A program made the position numbers and the translations under genes. The notes under the pieces are model-generated. The model worked only from the letters and a program-made list of their open reading frames with translations, was not told where the DNA came from and searched no databases. From DASSBG01 sp965651365 (GTDB lineage: Bacteria > Pseudomonadota > Gammaproteobacteria > Xanthomonadales > Rhodanobacteraceae), in NCBI GenBank assembly GCA_965651365.1, contig CBFGSA010000027.1:1-26322 (forward strand): a stretch of DNA of 26,322 nucleotides, written 5' to 3'. Positions 16,910 to 25,263 of the stretch are shown here, in pieces (within the stretch, counting starts at the first letter, position 1; the number at the start of each line of letters is the position of its first letter).

Positions 16910-17512
16910 ATGAGCGCCGGATCGCCATTGCTGGCCGAGCTGATCGAGGCGCTGAAAGTGCTGCCGGGTGTCGGTGCGCGCAGTGCCCAGCGCATGGCCT
17001 TGCAGTTGCTGGAACGCAACCGCGACGGTGGGATGCGCCTGGCCGCCGCGCTGGATGCGGCCATGCAGAAGATCGGCAACTGCAGCCGCTGCCGCAACTT
17101 CAGCGAGGAACCGGTGTGCGCCCTGTGCGCCAATGAACAGCGCGACCGGAGCCTGCTGTGCGTGGTGGAGAGTCCGTCGGATTTGGCCGCCATTGAGCAG
17201 GCGACGGGTTATCGGGGGCTGTATTTCGTATTGCTGGGACGGTTGTCGCCATTGGACGGGATGGGGCCGGAGGAACTGGGCCTGAGTCTGCTGGCGCAGC
17301 GCCTCCAGGAGGACCAGGTCAAGGAGATGATCGTGGCCACCAACTCCAATGTGGAAGGCGAAGCCACCGCCCATTACATCGGTCGTCTGGCTCATGCCGC
17401 CGACGTGCGCGTCACCCGCCTGGCCCACGGCGTGCCGCTGGGCGGCGAGCTGGAATACGTGGACCGCAATACCCTGGCGCATGCCTTTGGTGGGCGCTTG
17501 TCGCTGGACTGA
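16910..17512 (+). CDS. recR: RecR, recombination mediator
   Basis: With RecF and RecO it loads RecA onto SSB-coated single-stranded DNA at gaps. It is 200 aa, like E. coli RecR (201). The N-terminal helix-hairpin-helix is LKVLPGVGARSAQRMALQLL, the zinc finger uses Cys58, Cys61, Cys70 and Cys73 (CSRCRNFSEEPVCALC), and the Toprim domain starts LLCVVESPSDLAAIEQ. A C-terminal Walker-like end follows (THLGGELEYVD-type: GVPLGGELEYVDRNTL). ATG 16910 gives the family-standard N-terminus; GTG 16886 would start inside the repeat tract. No Shine-Dalgarno sequence precedes either, because heptamer repeats fill the space. It could be translated by coupling to ybaB. Confidence 0.95.
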   Translation: MSAGSPLLAELIEALKVLPGVGARSAQRMALQLLERNRDGGMRLAAALDAAMQKIGNCSRCRNFSEEPVCALCANEQRDRSLLCVVESPSDLAAIEQATGYRGLYFVLLGRLSPLDGMGPEELGLSLLAQRLQEDQVKEMIVATNSNVEGEATAHYIGRLAHAADVRVTRLAHGVPLGGELEYVDRNTLAHAFGGRLSLD

Positions 17513-17513
17513 C

Positions 17514-17603
17514 GGTTGGCGGTGAGCCGTGAGCCGCAAGCGGAATCGCGCGAGTTTGGCCGCGTTTGTCTGCTTGCCGCTCCCGGTTCACCGTTCACGT
17601 CGC
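17514..17603. repeat. Period-7 tracts C and D forming an imperfect inverted repeat
   Basis: Tract C after the recR stop: GGTTGGC 17514-17520, GGTGAGC 17521-17527, CGTGAGC 17528-17534, CGCAAGC 17535-17541, GGAATCG 17542-17548. Tract D: GCCGCTC 17576-17582, CCGGTTC 17583-17589, ACCGTTC 17590-17596, ACGTCGC 17597-17603. Bases 17520-17543 and 17577-17599 are imperfect reverse complements, with about five differences (two of them G-U in RNA) and a 33-nt loop. They could fold as a hairpin behind recR. Confidence 0.75.
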
Positions 17604-17635
17604 AACACAATCGTGTACTCTCACGCTTGCCTGCC

Positions 17636-17670
17636 GAATCCCAAATCCCCAATCTCGAATTCCAGCGCTC
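17636..17670. repeat. Period-7 repeat tract E, unit GAATCCC
   Basis: GAATCCC 17636-17642, AAATCCC 17643-17649, CAATCTC 17650-17656, GAATTCC 17657-17663, AGCGCTC 17664-17670. It ends exactly at the ATG of the HIT gene. Its unit can pair with the tract A unit at 6 of 7 positions, so A and E flank recR as a loose inverted pair. Confidence 0.82.
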
Positions 17671-18012
17671 ATGTCCACCATCTTCGACAAGATCATCCGC
17701 CGCGAAATTCCCGCCGACATCGTCTACGAGGACGACGAGATTCTGGGTTTCCGCGATGTCAATCCGCAGGCGCCGGTGCATGTGCTGTTCATCCCGAAAC
17801 GGCCGATCGCCACCGTGGATGCCGCGCAGGTGGGCGACGCCGAACTGCTGGGCAAGCTGGTGCTGGCGGCCGCCGGTTACGCGCGCGATCAGGGCATTGC
17901 CGAAGAGGGTTACCGCATTGTGCTCAATTGCAACGAGCATGGCGGGCAGTCGGTCTACCATCTGCACTTCCACCTGCTCGGCGGACGCAAGATGAACTGG
18001 CCGCCGGGTTGA
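17671..18012 (+). CDS. HIT-family nucleoside phosphoramidase (HinT-like)
   Basis: Small cytosolic histidine-triad hydrolase of 113 aa; family members hydrolyse AMP-amine or AMP-acyl conjugates such as aminoacyl-adenylates. The N-terminus STIFDKIIRREIPADIVYEDDEILGFRDVNPQAPVHVLFIPKR is typical of HinT (residues 2-44), and the HIT motif is HLHFHLLGGR with His97, His99 and His101. The C-terminus stops soon after (MNWPPG). ATG 17671 is chosen because the family starts here; no ribosome-binding site is visible because tract E abuts it. A poor promoter-like pair, TTCACG (17594-17599) and TACTCT (17616-17621), lies within or after tract D. Confidence 0.93.
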   Translation: MSTIFDKIIRREIPADIVYEDDEILGFRDVNPQAPVHVLFIPKRPIATVDAAQVGDAELLGKLVLAAAGYARDQGIAEEGYRIVLNCNEHGGQSVYHLHFHLLGGRKMNWPPG

Positions 18013-18044
18013 AACCGGCGTTCGCCGCTGGTTTCAGCTCCGAT

Positions 18045-18118
18045 TGCAGGAACGCGCCATGCCCGCGATGGACACAAGCCCCATCGCCCATCGCGGCCAT
18101 GGGGCGTTGCTGCCTGTA
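18045..18118. repeat. Long palindrome between convergent HIT and Slp genes
   Basis: Left arm 18045-18071 and right arm 18088-18118. The core CCGCGATGG (18063-18071) / CCATCGCGG (18088-18096) is perfect, and the wider 21-nt arms (18051-18071 and 18088-18108) differ at two positions. A few unmatched bases (18109-18112) separate an outer TGCAGG/CCTGTA pair. A second small hairpin GCGGG/CCCGC (18122-18136) follows, and a GAAACC/GGTTTC hairpin (18011-18035) spans the end of the HIT gene. There is no T-tract. It could be a bidirectional terminator or a REP-like element. Confidence 0.7.
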
Positions 18119-18143
18119 GCCGCGGGCCGCTCCCGCATGCAGG

Positions 18144-18704
18144 TCACTTGCCGTTGTTGCCGGATGGCTTCGGCTGCGGCACCACGATGATGGGCGCAGG
18201 CCGGTACCAGAACGGATCGTGGAAGCCTGGTCCCCAGAACGGGTCGTAGAAAATGCTGTCGCGGTAGGCGTAGGGGGAAATCGGCTTGGGTCGGGGCCAC
18301 AGATACACCGTATCGGCATTGATGCGCGGGTAGGCGTAGTCGTACTGGCCGACCTTGCGCGTCAGGCTGCCGTCCAGGCTGCCTGTGACGGTGATCTCGC
18401 GACCCTTGGCAAAGATTTCCGGATCGTAGAAGCCCCGGCGGCAGGCCACGAAGCGGCCCATGCTGTCTTTGCCAGCCTGTGGTCGCGCCTGGCGATCCAG
18501 AGGCCGCGACAGGGCGTAGATGCAGGTGTGGTCGCTGTCGGGTACGGTTTCGATGATCTCGCCGCCCCAGCGCACGCGGCTGCCATCGGCTTGCGAGGCG
18601 TTCTGCAGTGTGACCTGGCTGAACTCGCCGGTCAGCGGCTTGGGCACGCTGGCGCAGGCGGCAAGACCGAGGCAGGCTGCAGCCAGAAGCATTGTCTTGT
18701 ACAT
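18144..18704 (-). CDS. Slp-family outer-membrane lipoprotein
   Basis: Predicted lipoprotein of 186 aa, close to E. coli Slp (188). The signal peptide is MYKTMLLAAACLGLAAC, with the lipidated Cys at position 17. The mature start ASVPKPLTGEFSQVTLQNA and the barrel-like middle (VRWGGEIIETVPDSDHTCIYALSRPLD ... SMGRFVACRRGFYDPEIFAKGREITVTGSL, about residues 44-110) fit the family. The C-terminus is rich in Pro, Tyr, Phe and Trp (DPFWGPGFHDPFWYRP), suggesting an extended or surface segment. ATG 18704 has GGAG 6 nt upstream. It lies 40 bp after tgpA on the same strand and may be the last gene of that operon. Function is unknown beyond a stress-associated family. Confidence 0.88.
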   Translation of the reverse strand: MYKTMLLAAACLGLAACASVPKPLTGEFSQVTLQNASQADGSRVRWGGEIIETVPDSDHTCIYALSRPLDRQARPQAGKDSMGRFVACRRGFYDPEIFAKGREITVTGSLDGSLTRKVGQYDYAYPRINADTVYLWPRPKPISPYAYRDSIFYDPFWGPGFHDPFWYRPAPIIVVPQPKPSGNNGK

Positions 18705-18744
18705 GATGTTCTCCGGAGGTGGTGCCGCACGCGGCGGCGCATGT

Positions 18745-20679
18745 CTATTTGACCATGAGCGAGCTGATTGATTCCCGAACGAGCCTGCTGTAGGCGGCGA
18801 TATCGGTCGCAGATGGCGCTTGCCGGGCAAAGCGCAAATGCTGATACCGCTTGCACAGCACGTCCAGTCGGCCGGCGTGCCGGGGAAGCTCCTGCATGGC
18901 CCGCTGCATGAAGTCGCGCGGTCCCTCGCTCAGCCCGCGCTTGATGCCGAGCCGTGCCAGCTTCCTTTCCAGGTGACGCTGCGCTGCCAGCAGTGTGTCC
19001 ACCTGACGCCGTTGGCGCAAGGTCAGCAGCATGGCCAGCGCCAGCAGCAGGCTGCAGCCAATGGCCAGGATCAGGGTCAGCGTGTTTGTGCCGGTGCGGG
19101 AAATGCCGAAGGGCGTCAACAGGCTCTGCTGGCGCTGGTGGCTGAAGGCCACCACGGCATCGTTCCACCAGCGGTTGACGATGTCCCAATGGTTGCGGAT
19201 GCCCTGCAGCCAGCTGTTCTGGTACCAGCGCGCGCTGTCGCCTGCGGCCGCCGCGGCACCCAGGCTGACTCGCTCGGGGCGCACCGCAGCCGTGGGGTCG
19301 TAGCGCACCCAGCCGCGGTTGGTCAGCCAGATTTCGCTCCAGGCATGGGCGTCGGAATTGCGCACCAGCAGATAGTGACCAAGATCGCTCCAGTAGCCGC
19401 CTTGATAGCCGGTCACGACCCGAGCGGGAATGCCGGCGGCGCGCATCAGGAAAGTGAACGAGGATGCGTAGTGCTCGCAGAATCCTTCGCGGGTGGAAAA
19501 CAGGAAATCGTCGATGCTGTCGCGGCCCAGCGGCGCCGGCGCCAGGGTGTAATCGAAGCCGCCATTGTGGAACAGATCCAGCGCCTGGTCGGCAATGGCG
19601 GCAGCGTTGGTGCCAAAGCGCTGGCGCCATTGCCCGGCCAGCTCGCGGGCGCGTGGATCGACGTTGGCGGGCAGTGCCAGGTTGAGCCGCCGTGTCAGTT
19701 CATCAAGCGCCGGCTGCAGCCGGAAGCGGGTGGCCGAGGCGAGCGCGTAGCGCCTGACCGTGTTGACCGGTTTGGCGCTGAAGACTTCGTGTGCCGGTGA
19801 CAAAAAGCCGTCTTGCGGTGCGTCCAGTGGCACATCCAGGGCGGGCAGCAGATGCCCCTGGGTGGGTTCCAGCTCGATGCGGTAGTCGACGCGGGACTGA
19901 ACCTGGATACTCGCGGGGTGGCGGCCACCAGTACGCGCGTGACTCCAGGTTCGGCCATCAAAACGGCTCATCACCCAGCCGCGAAAATAGCGTTGCGCCG
20001 GTTCCGGCGGCGGGCCGTCAAAGCTGACCCGCATGGCCGGGCTGTCGTCGATCAGCAGCTCGGTCAGATTGCCGGGCGTCATGCGGCTGCTGAGTCCGGT
20101 ACGCCCGGTATCCGGGCCTGGAGCGCCCCATAGCGGCGTGGCCAGCCGCGGGACGAACACGAAGGCGAACAGGGCCAGCGGCAGCGCCAGTGCCAGGCTG
20201 CGCAGCACCGGCCACAGTTCGGCGCGCCAGCGCGGCGCCGGACCACGCGGCTGGATGGCACGCAGTGCAGCCAGGTTCGGGATCAGCCCCAGCAGCACGA
20301 AAGCGGTGAAGCTCATGCCCTGCTGGAACAGCAGCGCGCTCATCAGCACAAAGCAGCCGAAACCGACCGAGCTGCGGATGTCACGCGGGCGGCTGGTCTC
20401 GAGCAGCTTCAGTACCAGCAGCCCGACCGCCAGTGCGCTGCCCGGGGCGCGGCCGAACACGCTGCCGTAGGCGGTGATGATGGCGGCCAGCAGCAGCAGG
20501 ACCAGCGGCAGCTTCAGCCAGATGGCAACGCGTTTGGCGGCCTGGCGCAGTTGCCACCAGCGCACGGCCAGCACGGCGGCCAGCGGCAGACTCAGCCACG
20601 GCGGCATGTGTCCGGCGTGTACCAGCATGGCGAAGGCCGTGGCCAGGCCGATCAGGTCGATGGCGCGGCGCGGAATCAT
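18745..20679 (-). CDS. tgpA: TgpA-type membrane transglutaminase (DUF3488 + transglutaminase core)
   Basis: Inner-membrane protein of 644 aa. Several N-terminal membrane helices (about residues 8-185, DUF3488) precede a periplasmic transglutaminase domain. The catalytic triad is complete: Cys401 (REGFCEHYASSF), His445 (DAHAWSEIWL) and Asp461 (WVRYDPTAA). One more helix (about 545-570, TLTLILAIGCSLLLALAMLLTL) leads to a cytosolic DUF4129-like tail. The architecture matches Pseudomonas aeruginosa TgpA, which is important for viability; its substrate is not known. The start overlaps the DUF58 gene stop by four bases. It is placed with moxR and DUF58, the usual partners. Confidence 0.93.
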   Translation of the reverse strand: MIPRRAIDLIGLATAFAMLVHAGHMPPWLSLPLAAVLAVRWWQLRQAAKRVAIWLKLPLVLLLLAAIITAYGSVFGRAPGSALAVGLLVLKLLETSRPRDIRSSVGFGCFVLMSALLFQQGMSFTAFVLLGLIPNLAALRAIQPRGPAPRWRAELWPVLRSLALALPLALFAFVFVPRLATPLWGAPGPDTGRTGLSSRMTPGNLTELLIDDSPAMRVSFDGPPPEPAQRYFRGWVMSRFDGRTWSHARTGGRHPASIQVQSRVDYRIELEPTQGHLLPALDVPLDAPQDGFLSPAHEVFSAKPVNTVRRYALASATRFRLQPALDELTRRLNLALPANVDPRARELAGQWRQRFGTNAAAIADQALDLFHNGGFDYTLAPAPLGRDSIDDFLFSTREGFCEHYASSFTFLMRAAGIPARVVTGYQGGYWSDLGHYLLVRNSDAHAWSEIWLTNRGWVRYDPTAAVRPERVSLGAAAAAGDSARWYQNSWLQGIRNHWDIVNRWWNDAVVAFSHQRQQSLLTPFGISRTGTNTLTLILAIGCSLLLALAMLLTLRQRRQVDTLLAAQRHLERKLARLGIKRGLSEGPRDFMQRAMQELPRHAGRLDVLCKRYQHLRFARQAPSATDIAAYSRLVRESISSLMVK

Positions 20680-21650
20680 GACAGCTCGGCCAGCGCCCGC
20701 ATCGAGTGGTGATAGTGTGCGCTGCCGGAAGCCGGCGGCAGGGTTTCATGCGGCAGCGCCAGCGACCATTCGCGCCCTGCACCATGTGCCTCTCGAACCC
20801 AGCGCGCCAGCCGCGAGATGCGCGCTTCACGATCGGCCAGGCCGGTGTGGTTCCAGTCCAGTTGCCAGGCCCGGTCGGCGCGCGGACGATCGAATGTTTT
20901 CACGCGCAGGGTGTCGCCGTGGGCACTGGCTTTCCACGCGATGCGGCGCAGCGGGTCACCACTGCGGTAGTCGCGCAGGCCCGCCCACTCATCGCCTTGC
21001 GGGCGCCGTTGCCGGCTGACCTGGCCGGATTCGGGCGGCGGCGCGGGGCCGTCCGGCTCGATGCGGGGGTAGACCAGCGCCTGTTGTGCAGGCGCCAACC
21101 AGCTCCAGGCGCGAAACCAGCCAAACGGCCAGCGCGTTGCCACCTGCACGCGCGGCAGGGGTATCCAGCCGCGACGCTGCGTGGGAATCTTGAGCAGAGT
21201 TTCGGTACCGTCCGGATCGGCACATGCATCAAAATGCTGCTCATGCCCGTTCACCAGCACAGCGACGGCCTGATGCGGATGGCCGCCCGCATGCCACACC
21301 AGATGCAGCGTCAGCGGCTGACCCGCATGCGCGTTGTCGGGCCGGATCGAGTGCAGCTCCAGGCGGTCCAGGTTGCGGAAGGTCTGCAGCATGCTGGTGA
21401 TGCAGGTGGCGCCGAGCACGCAGGTCAGCAGCAGGGCAGTATTGTTGTTGTAGTTCAGCGCCCCCAGCAGCATGACGAACAGGATCAGCGCAAACACCAC
21501 ACCAAAAGCGGTTGGTAAAATGTAGATGCGGCGACGATGCAGGCAGATCGGCAGCGGCTCGGTGGAACGCAAACGTGTCAGGCTGGGAAGTCGCTTTTCG
21601 GCGCGTTGCGCCAGTGGAGCCAGCAGGCGTTGGGCGAATGAGCGGGCCAC
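20676..21650 (-). CDS. DUF58 domain protein (MoxR-associated membrane protein)
   Basis: Protein of 324 aa with two membrane helices near residues 44-63 and 70-92 (IYILPTAFGVVFALILFVML; TALLLTCVLGATCITSML), then a soluble region ending in DUF58. The family motif YRSGDPLRRIAWKASA is at about residues 226-241. DUF58 proteins are the constant neighbour of MoxR ATPases and are thought to be acted on or assembled by them; the biochemical role is unknown. The start codon is GTG (21650-21648), three bases after the moxR stop, and the gene ends in an ATGA overlap with tgpA. Coupled translation is likely throughout. Confidence 0.92.
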   Translation of the reverse strand: MARSFAQRLLAPLAQRAEKRLPSLTRLRSTEPLPICLHRRRIYILPTAFGVVFALILFVMLLGALNYNNNTALLLTCVLGATCITSMLQTFRNLDRLELHSIRPDNAHAGQPLTLHLVWHAGGHPHQAVAVLVNGHEQHFDACADPDGTETLLKIPTQRRGWIPLPRVQVATRWPFGWFRAWSWLAPAQQALVYPRIEPDGPAPPPESGQVSRQRRPQGDEWAGLRDYRSGDPLRRIAWKASAHGDTLRVKTFDRPRADRAWQLDWNHTGLADREARISRLARWVREAHGAGREWSLALPHETLPPASGSAHYHHSMRALAELS

Positions 21651-21653
21651 GCG

Positions 21654-22601
<948 letters not shown>

Positions 22602-22614
22602 GGCAACACGGACA

Positions 22615-24249
22615 ATGGGGAAACAGGACAACGTGGCCAGTGTAGCGGGCACGGCCAGCTGGCGTCGTGCCTTTGTCGCACTTTTCGTCGTGTTGCTGCT
22701 GGTCAAGCTGGCCATTGCCATCTGCCTGCCGCTGTTCGGCGACGAAGCCTTCTACTGGCTGGAGAGCCGTCATCTGGCCTGGGGCTACAGCGACCTGCCG
22801 GGGATGACCGCGTGGCTGATGGCACTTGGTACCGCGATTGGCGGACACTCCCCGCTTGCGGTACGCAGCGTATTCCTGTTGGTGGGCAGCTTGCTGCCCT
22901 GGAGCGTGGTTGCTTTCGCCCGTCGCCATTTCGGTGCGCGCGTTGGCTGGCAGGCCGGTTTGCTGACACTGGGGCTGCCGCTGGCCGGCAGCCTGGGTGT
23001 GCTGGCCCTGCCCGATGTGATGCTGACCACGGCCATGCTGCTGGCCGTGCTGGGGCTGGATGGTGGCTTGCGCGATGACCGCTGGCGGCATTGGTTGCTG
23101 CTCGCCTGTGGCCTGATTCTGGCCCTGGCCAGCCACTACCGCGCCGGCATGCTGCTGCTGGCCGGCCTGCTGTTCGCTCTGGCAACATGGCGTGGCCGGG
23201 GCTTGTGGCGGCGTCCGCGCTGGTACGCCGCGCTGGCACTGGGCGCGCTGGGTGCGCTGCCCGCCGTGATCTACAACCTCGGCCATCGCTGGATCGGGCT
23301 GGACTTCCAGCTGGTCGAGCGCAACCCCTGGAGCTTTCATGCCGATGCGCTGCGCCAGCCGCTGGAGCAGGCGCTGGTGTGCACGCCGCTCATGTACCTG
23401 CTGCTGTTGTGGGCGCTGGCGCATTGCCTGCGGCGGGTCGGCGAGCGCGAACCGTGGGATCTGATTGGCTGCATGGCCGGCACCTTCCTGGTGGCCTATT
23501 TCGTGCTCGGCCTGTTTGCCGACGATCAGCGCTTCCGGCTGCACTGGCCGTTGCCGGGCTATCTGCCGCTGCTGGCGGTTGTACCGGTGCTGGCCGCGCG
23601 GTTGTGGCATTCGCGGCGTGGACGAATTGGCGCGCGCACGGGCCTGGTTTCGACGTGGGTGCTGCTGGGCCTGGGGCAGGCGGTGCTGATGATCGGCCTG
23701 GCTGCGTTGTGTCTGCCGCCTGCCTCGGCACCCTGGCTGCGCCAGCATGATCTGGCCCAGCCGTTCGATGGTTGGCGCCAGGCCTCGCACCTGGCTGCCC
23801 GACTGCTCGAACAACCCGGTCAACGGCAGGATGTCGTGGTGGCCGACAATTTCCGCCTCGCCGCCGAACTGGCCTTCGGCCTGGACGGCCGGCAGCCGGT
23901 GTACTCACTGGACTCGCCGCTCAATGCAAAACATGGCCGTGCTGTACAGATGGCCGCGTGGAATCTCGACGAACGGGCGCTTTTTGCCGCGCATGCCGGA
24001 CAGCCCGTCCTGCTGGCAGTCGAGGAGACCGCGTTGCGCGCGCATCAGCGGCCCACCTGGTTGGGCAACATTTGCGCCCGGTTTGCGGGGATTCGGGCGC
24101 TGGGACGAGTCGATATCAGCCACAACAAGCGCATCGCCCTCTACCAGGCTGTCTTGCGCAGCGCGCCGGCGAGCAGTTCAGGACCGCGCGACAGTTGCCT
24201 GGTATGGCGAGCGGCCTACGCGCACTATCCCGGTGAATCCGCCGACTGA
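22615..24249 (+). CDS. Glycosyltransferase family 39-like (ArnT/PMT type) membrane protein
   Basis: Integral inner-membrane GT-C glycosyltransferase of 544 aa that would transfer a sugar from a polyprenyl-phosphate donor to an envelope acceptor; donor and acceptor are unknown. The N-terminal helix (about residues 18-40) is followed by the GT-C acidic motif FGDEAFYW (Asp43, Glu44) and HLAWGYSDLPGMTAW. About ten hydrophobic helices follow, then a soluble C-terminal domain from about residue 370. It is not assigned to ArnT because no lipid A modification genes are nearby. ATG 22615 lacks a ribosome-binding site and is only 13 bp from the divergent moxR start; GTG 22633, with AGGA 4 nt upstream, is a good alternative (538 aa). 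Its last 25 bases overlap ppx tail to tail. Confidence 0.85.
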   Translation: MGKQDNVASVAGTASWRRAFVALFVVLLLVKLAIAICLPLFGDEAFYWLESRHLAWGYSDLPGMTAWLMALGTAIGGHSPLAVRSVFLLVGSLLPWSVVAFARRHFGARVGWQAGLLTLGLPLAGSLGVLALPDVMLTTAMLLAVLGLDGGLRDDRWRHWLLLACGLILALASHYRAGMLLLAGLLFALATWRGRGLWRRPRWYAALALGALGALPAVIYNLGHRWIGLDFQLVERNPWSFHADALRQPLEQALVCTPLMYLLLLWALAHCLRRVGEREPWDLIGCMAGTFLVAYFVLGLFADDQRFRLHWPLPGYLPLLAVVPVLAARLWHSRRGRIGARTGLVSTWVLLGLGQAVLMIGLAALCLPPASAPWLRQHDLAQPFDGWRQASHLAARLLEQPGQRQDVVVADNFRLAAELAFGLDGRQPVYSLDSPLNAKHGRAVQMAAWNLDERALFAAHAGQPVLLAVEETALRAHQRPTWLGNICARFAGIRALGRVDISHNKRIALYQAVLRSAPASSSGPRDSCLVWRAAYAHYPGESAD

Positions 24250-25232
24250 CCCGAATTCAAGACGCGCATGGCCATGTCGCGCAGGATGCCCTCGCGCATG
24301 GCCGCATCGCACAGTGCCATCTGCTCAAGTTTGAACATGTCGAACAGCGCCTCCAGGACGGCCACGGTGCCGGCGATGACCTGGCTGCCGCCGGCGCCCA
24401 GCTCCGGCAGCCGCAATCGTGCGACATGACCCGCTGCGAGCAGGCGCTGGCGCAGGTCGGCCAAGGCCGCGGCAGTGATGCCGTTGCATGCGGTGCCCAG
24501 GGCATTGGTGATGGCGCAAATCGCGCGCGCCGAACCCGAGGTTCCCCAGACGCCGTCCCAGCCGTGGGCTTGAAGCGGCGGGCAATGACGATCGATTTCG
24601 GCCCGCAATGCCTGTTGCGCCCGCTGCCAGCGCTCGGCGGTGATTGTGCCGTCGGCGAAGAAGGCGCGGCAGCTGACAATGCAGCCGACGTCGATGCTGG
24701 CAATGTGCGCGGGCTGCTCCCTGGTGCCGACAATGCACTCGGTACTGCCGCCGCCGATATCGATGACCAGGCGCCGCACCGGTTTCGGTGGCAGGGCGGC
24801 ACAGGCTCCGAGCCAGATCAGCCGGCCTTCCTGCTGGCCGTCGATGACCTCGACCGCATGCCCCAGCAGTGCACCAGCGCGCCTCAGGAACTCCTGCGGC
24901 CGCGCCAATCGCCGCACTGCGCTGGTGGCCACCACGCGCACGCTGTCGCCATCCAGCGCCCGGGTGATTTCACCGAACCGGTCCAGGCAATCGAATGCCT
25001 GTTCCTGGCGTGCGGAGTCCAGTTCACCCGCGTCATCCACGCCAGCGACCAGCCGCACGCTCTCGCGCAGGTGCCTGGTCACCGTCAGTTGATCCGCAGC
25101 GATCCGGCCCTGCATCAGGTAAAAACTGTTGGAGCCCAGATCGACTGCGGTCAGCGCAGGGCCCCGAACTGAATCGGGCGGGGCAAGGGTATTGGTTTCG
25201 GCGTCCGTTCGATCCACACGGCATTGTCCCAT
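24225..25232 (-). CDS. Ppx/GppA-family phosphatase (short form)
   Basis: ASKHA-fold phosphatase of 335 aa; family members hydrolyse polyphosphate (exopolyphosphatase) or pppGpp. Motifs: the phosphate-1 loop AVDLGSNSFYLM (about residues 29-40), VVATSAVRRL, VIDGQQEGRLIWLG, the phosphate-2 loop VIDIGGGSTECIVG, and GTSGSARAI. At 335 aa it has domains I and II only and lacks the C-terminal HD-like domain of E. coli Ppx (about 510 aa). Ppx and GppA activity cannot be separated by eye. ATG 25232 has GGA 8 nt upstream, inside a hairpin that begins at the preceding gene's stop. It is 28 bp after the TonB-like gene, probably co-transcribed, and overlaps the glycosyltransferase 3' end. Confidence 0.88.
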   Translation of the reverse strand: MGQCRVDRTDAETNTLAPPDSVRGPALTAVDLGSNSFYLMQGRIAADQLTVTRHLRESVRLVAGVDDAGELDSARQEQAFDCLDRFGEITRALDGDSVRVVATSAVRRLARPQEFLRRAGALLGHAVEVIDGQQEGRLIWLGACAALPPKPVRRLVIDIGGGSTECIVGTREQPAHIASIDVGCIVSCRAFFADGTITAERWQRAQQALRAEIDRHCPPLQAHGWDGVWGTSGSARAICAITNALGTACNGITAAALADLRQRLLAAGHVARLRLPELGAGGSQVIAGTVAVLEALFDMFKLEQMALCDAAMREGILRDMAMRVLNSGQSADSPG

Positions 25233-25237
25233 GCGCT

Positions 25238-25263
25238 TGATCCGGGTGTCCGCTGCCGGATCA
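25238..25263 (-). promoter_or_regulatory. Hairpin joining the TonB-like gene stop and the ppx ribosome-binding site
   Basis: Perfect 8-bp inverted repeat TGATCCGG / CCGGATCA (25238-25245 and 25256-25263) with a 10-nt loop. In the minus-strand RNA the first arm starts with the UGA stop of the TonB-like gene. The second arm holds GGAUCA, the only Shine-Dalgarno-like sequence before ppx. A ribosome finishing the first gene would open it, which suggests translational coupling. Confidence 0.55.

Noticed and set aside
22615..24249. Calling the glycosyltransferase ArnT
   Set aside because: The GT-C acidic motif is shared by many acceptors, and no aminoarabinose pathway genes are nearby.
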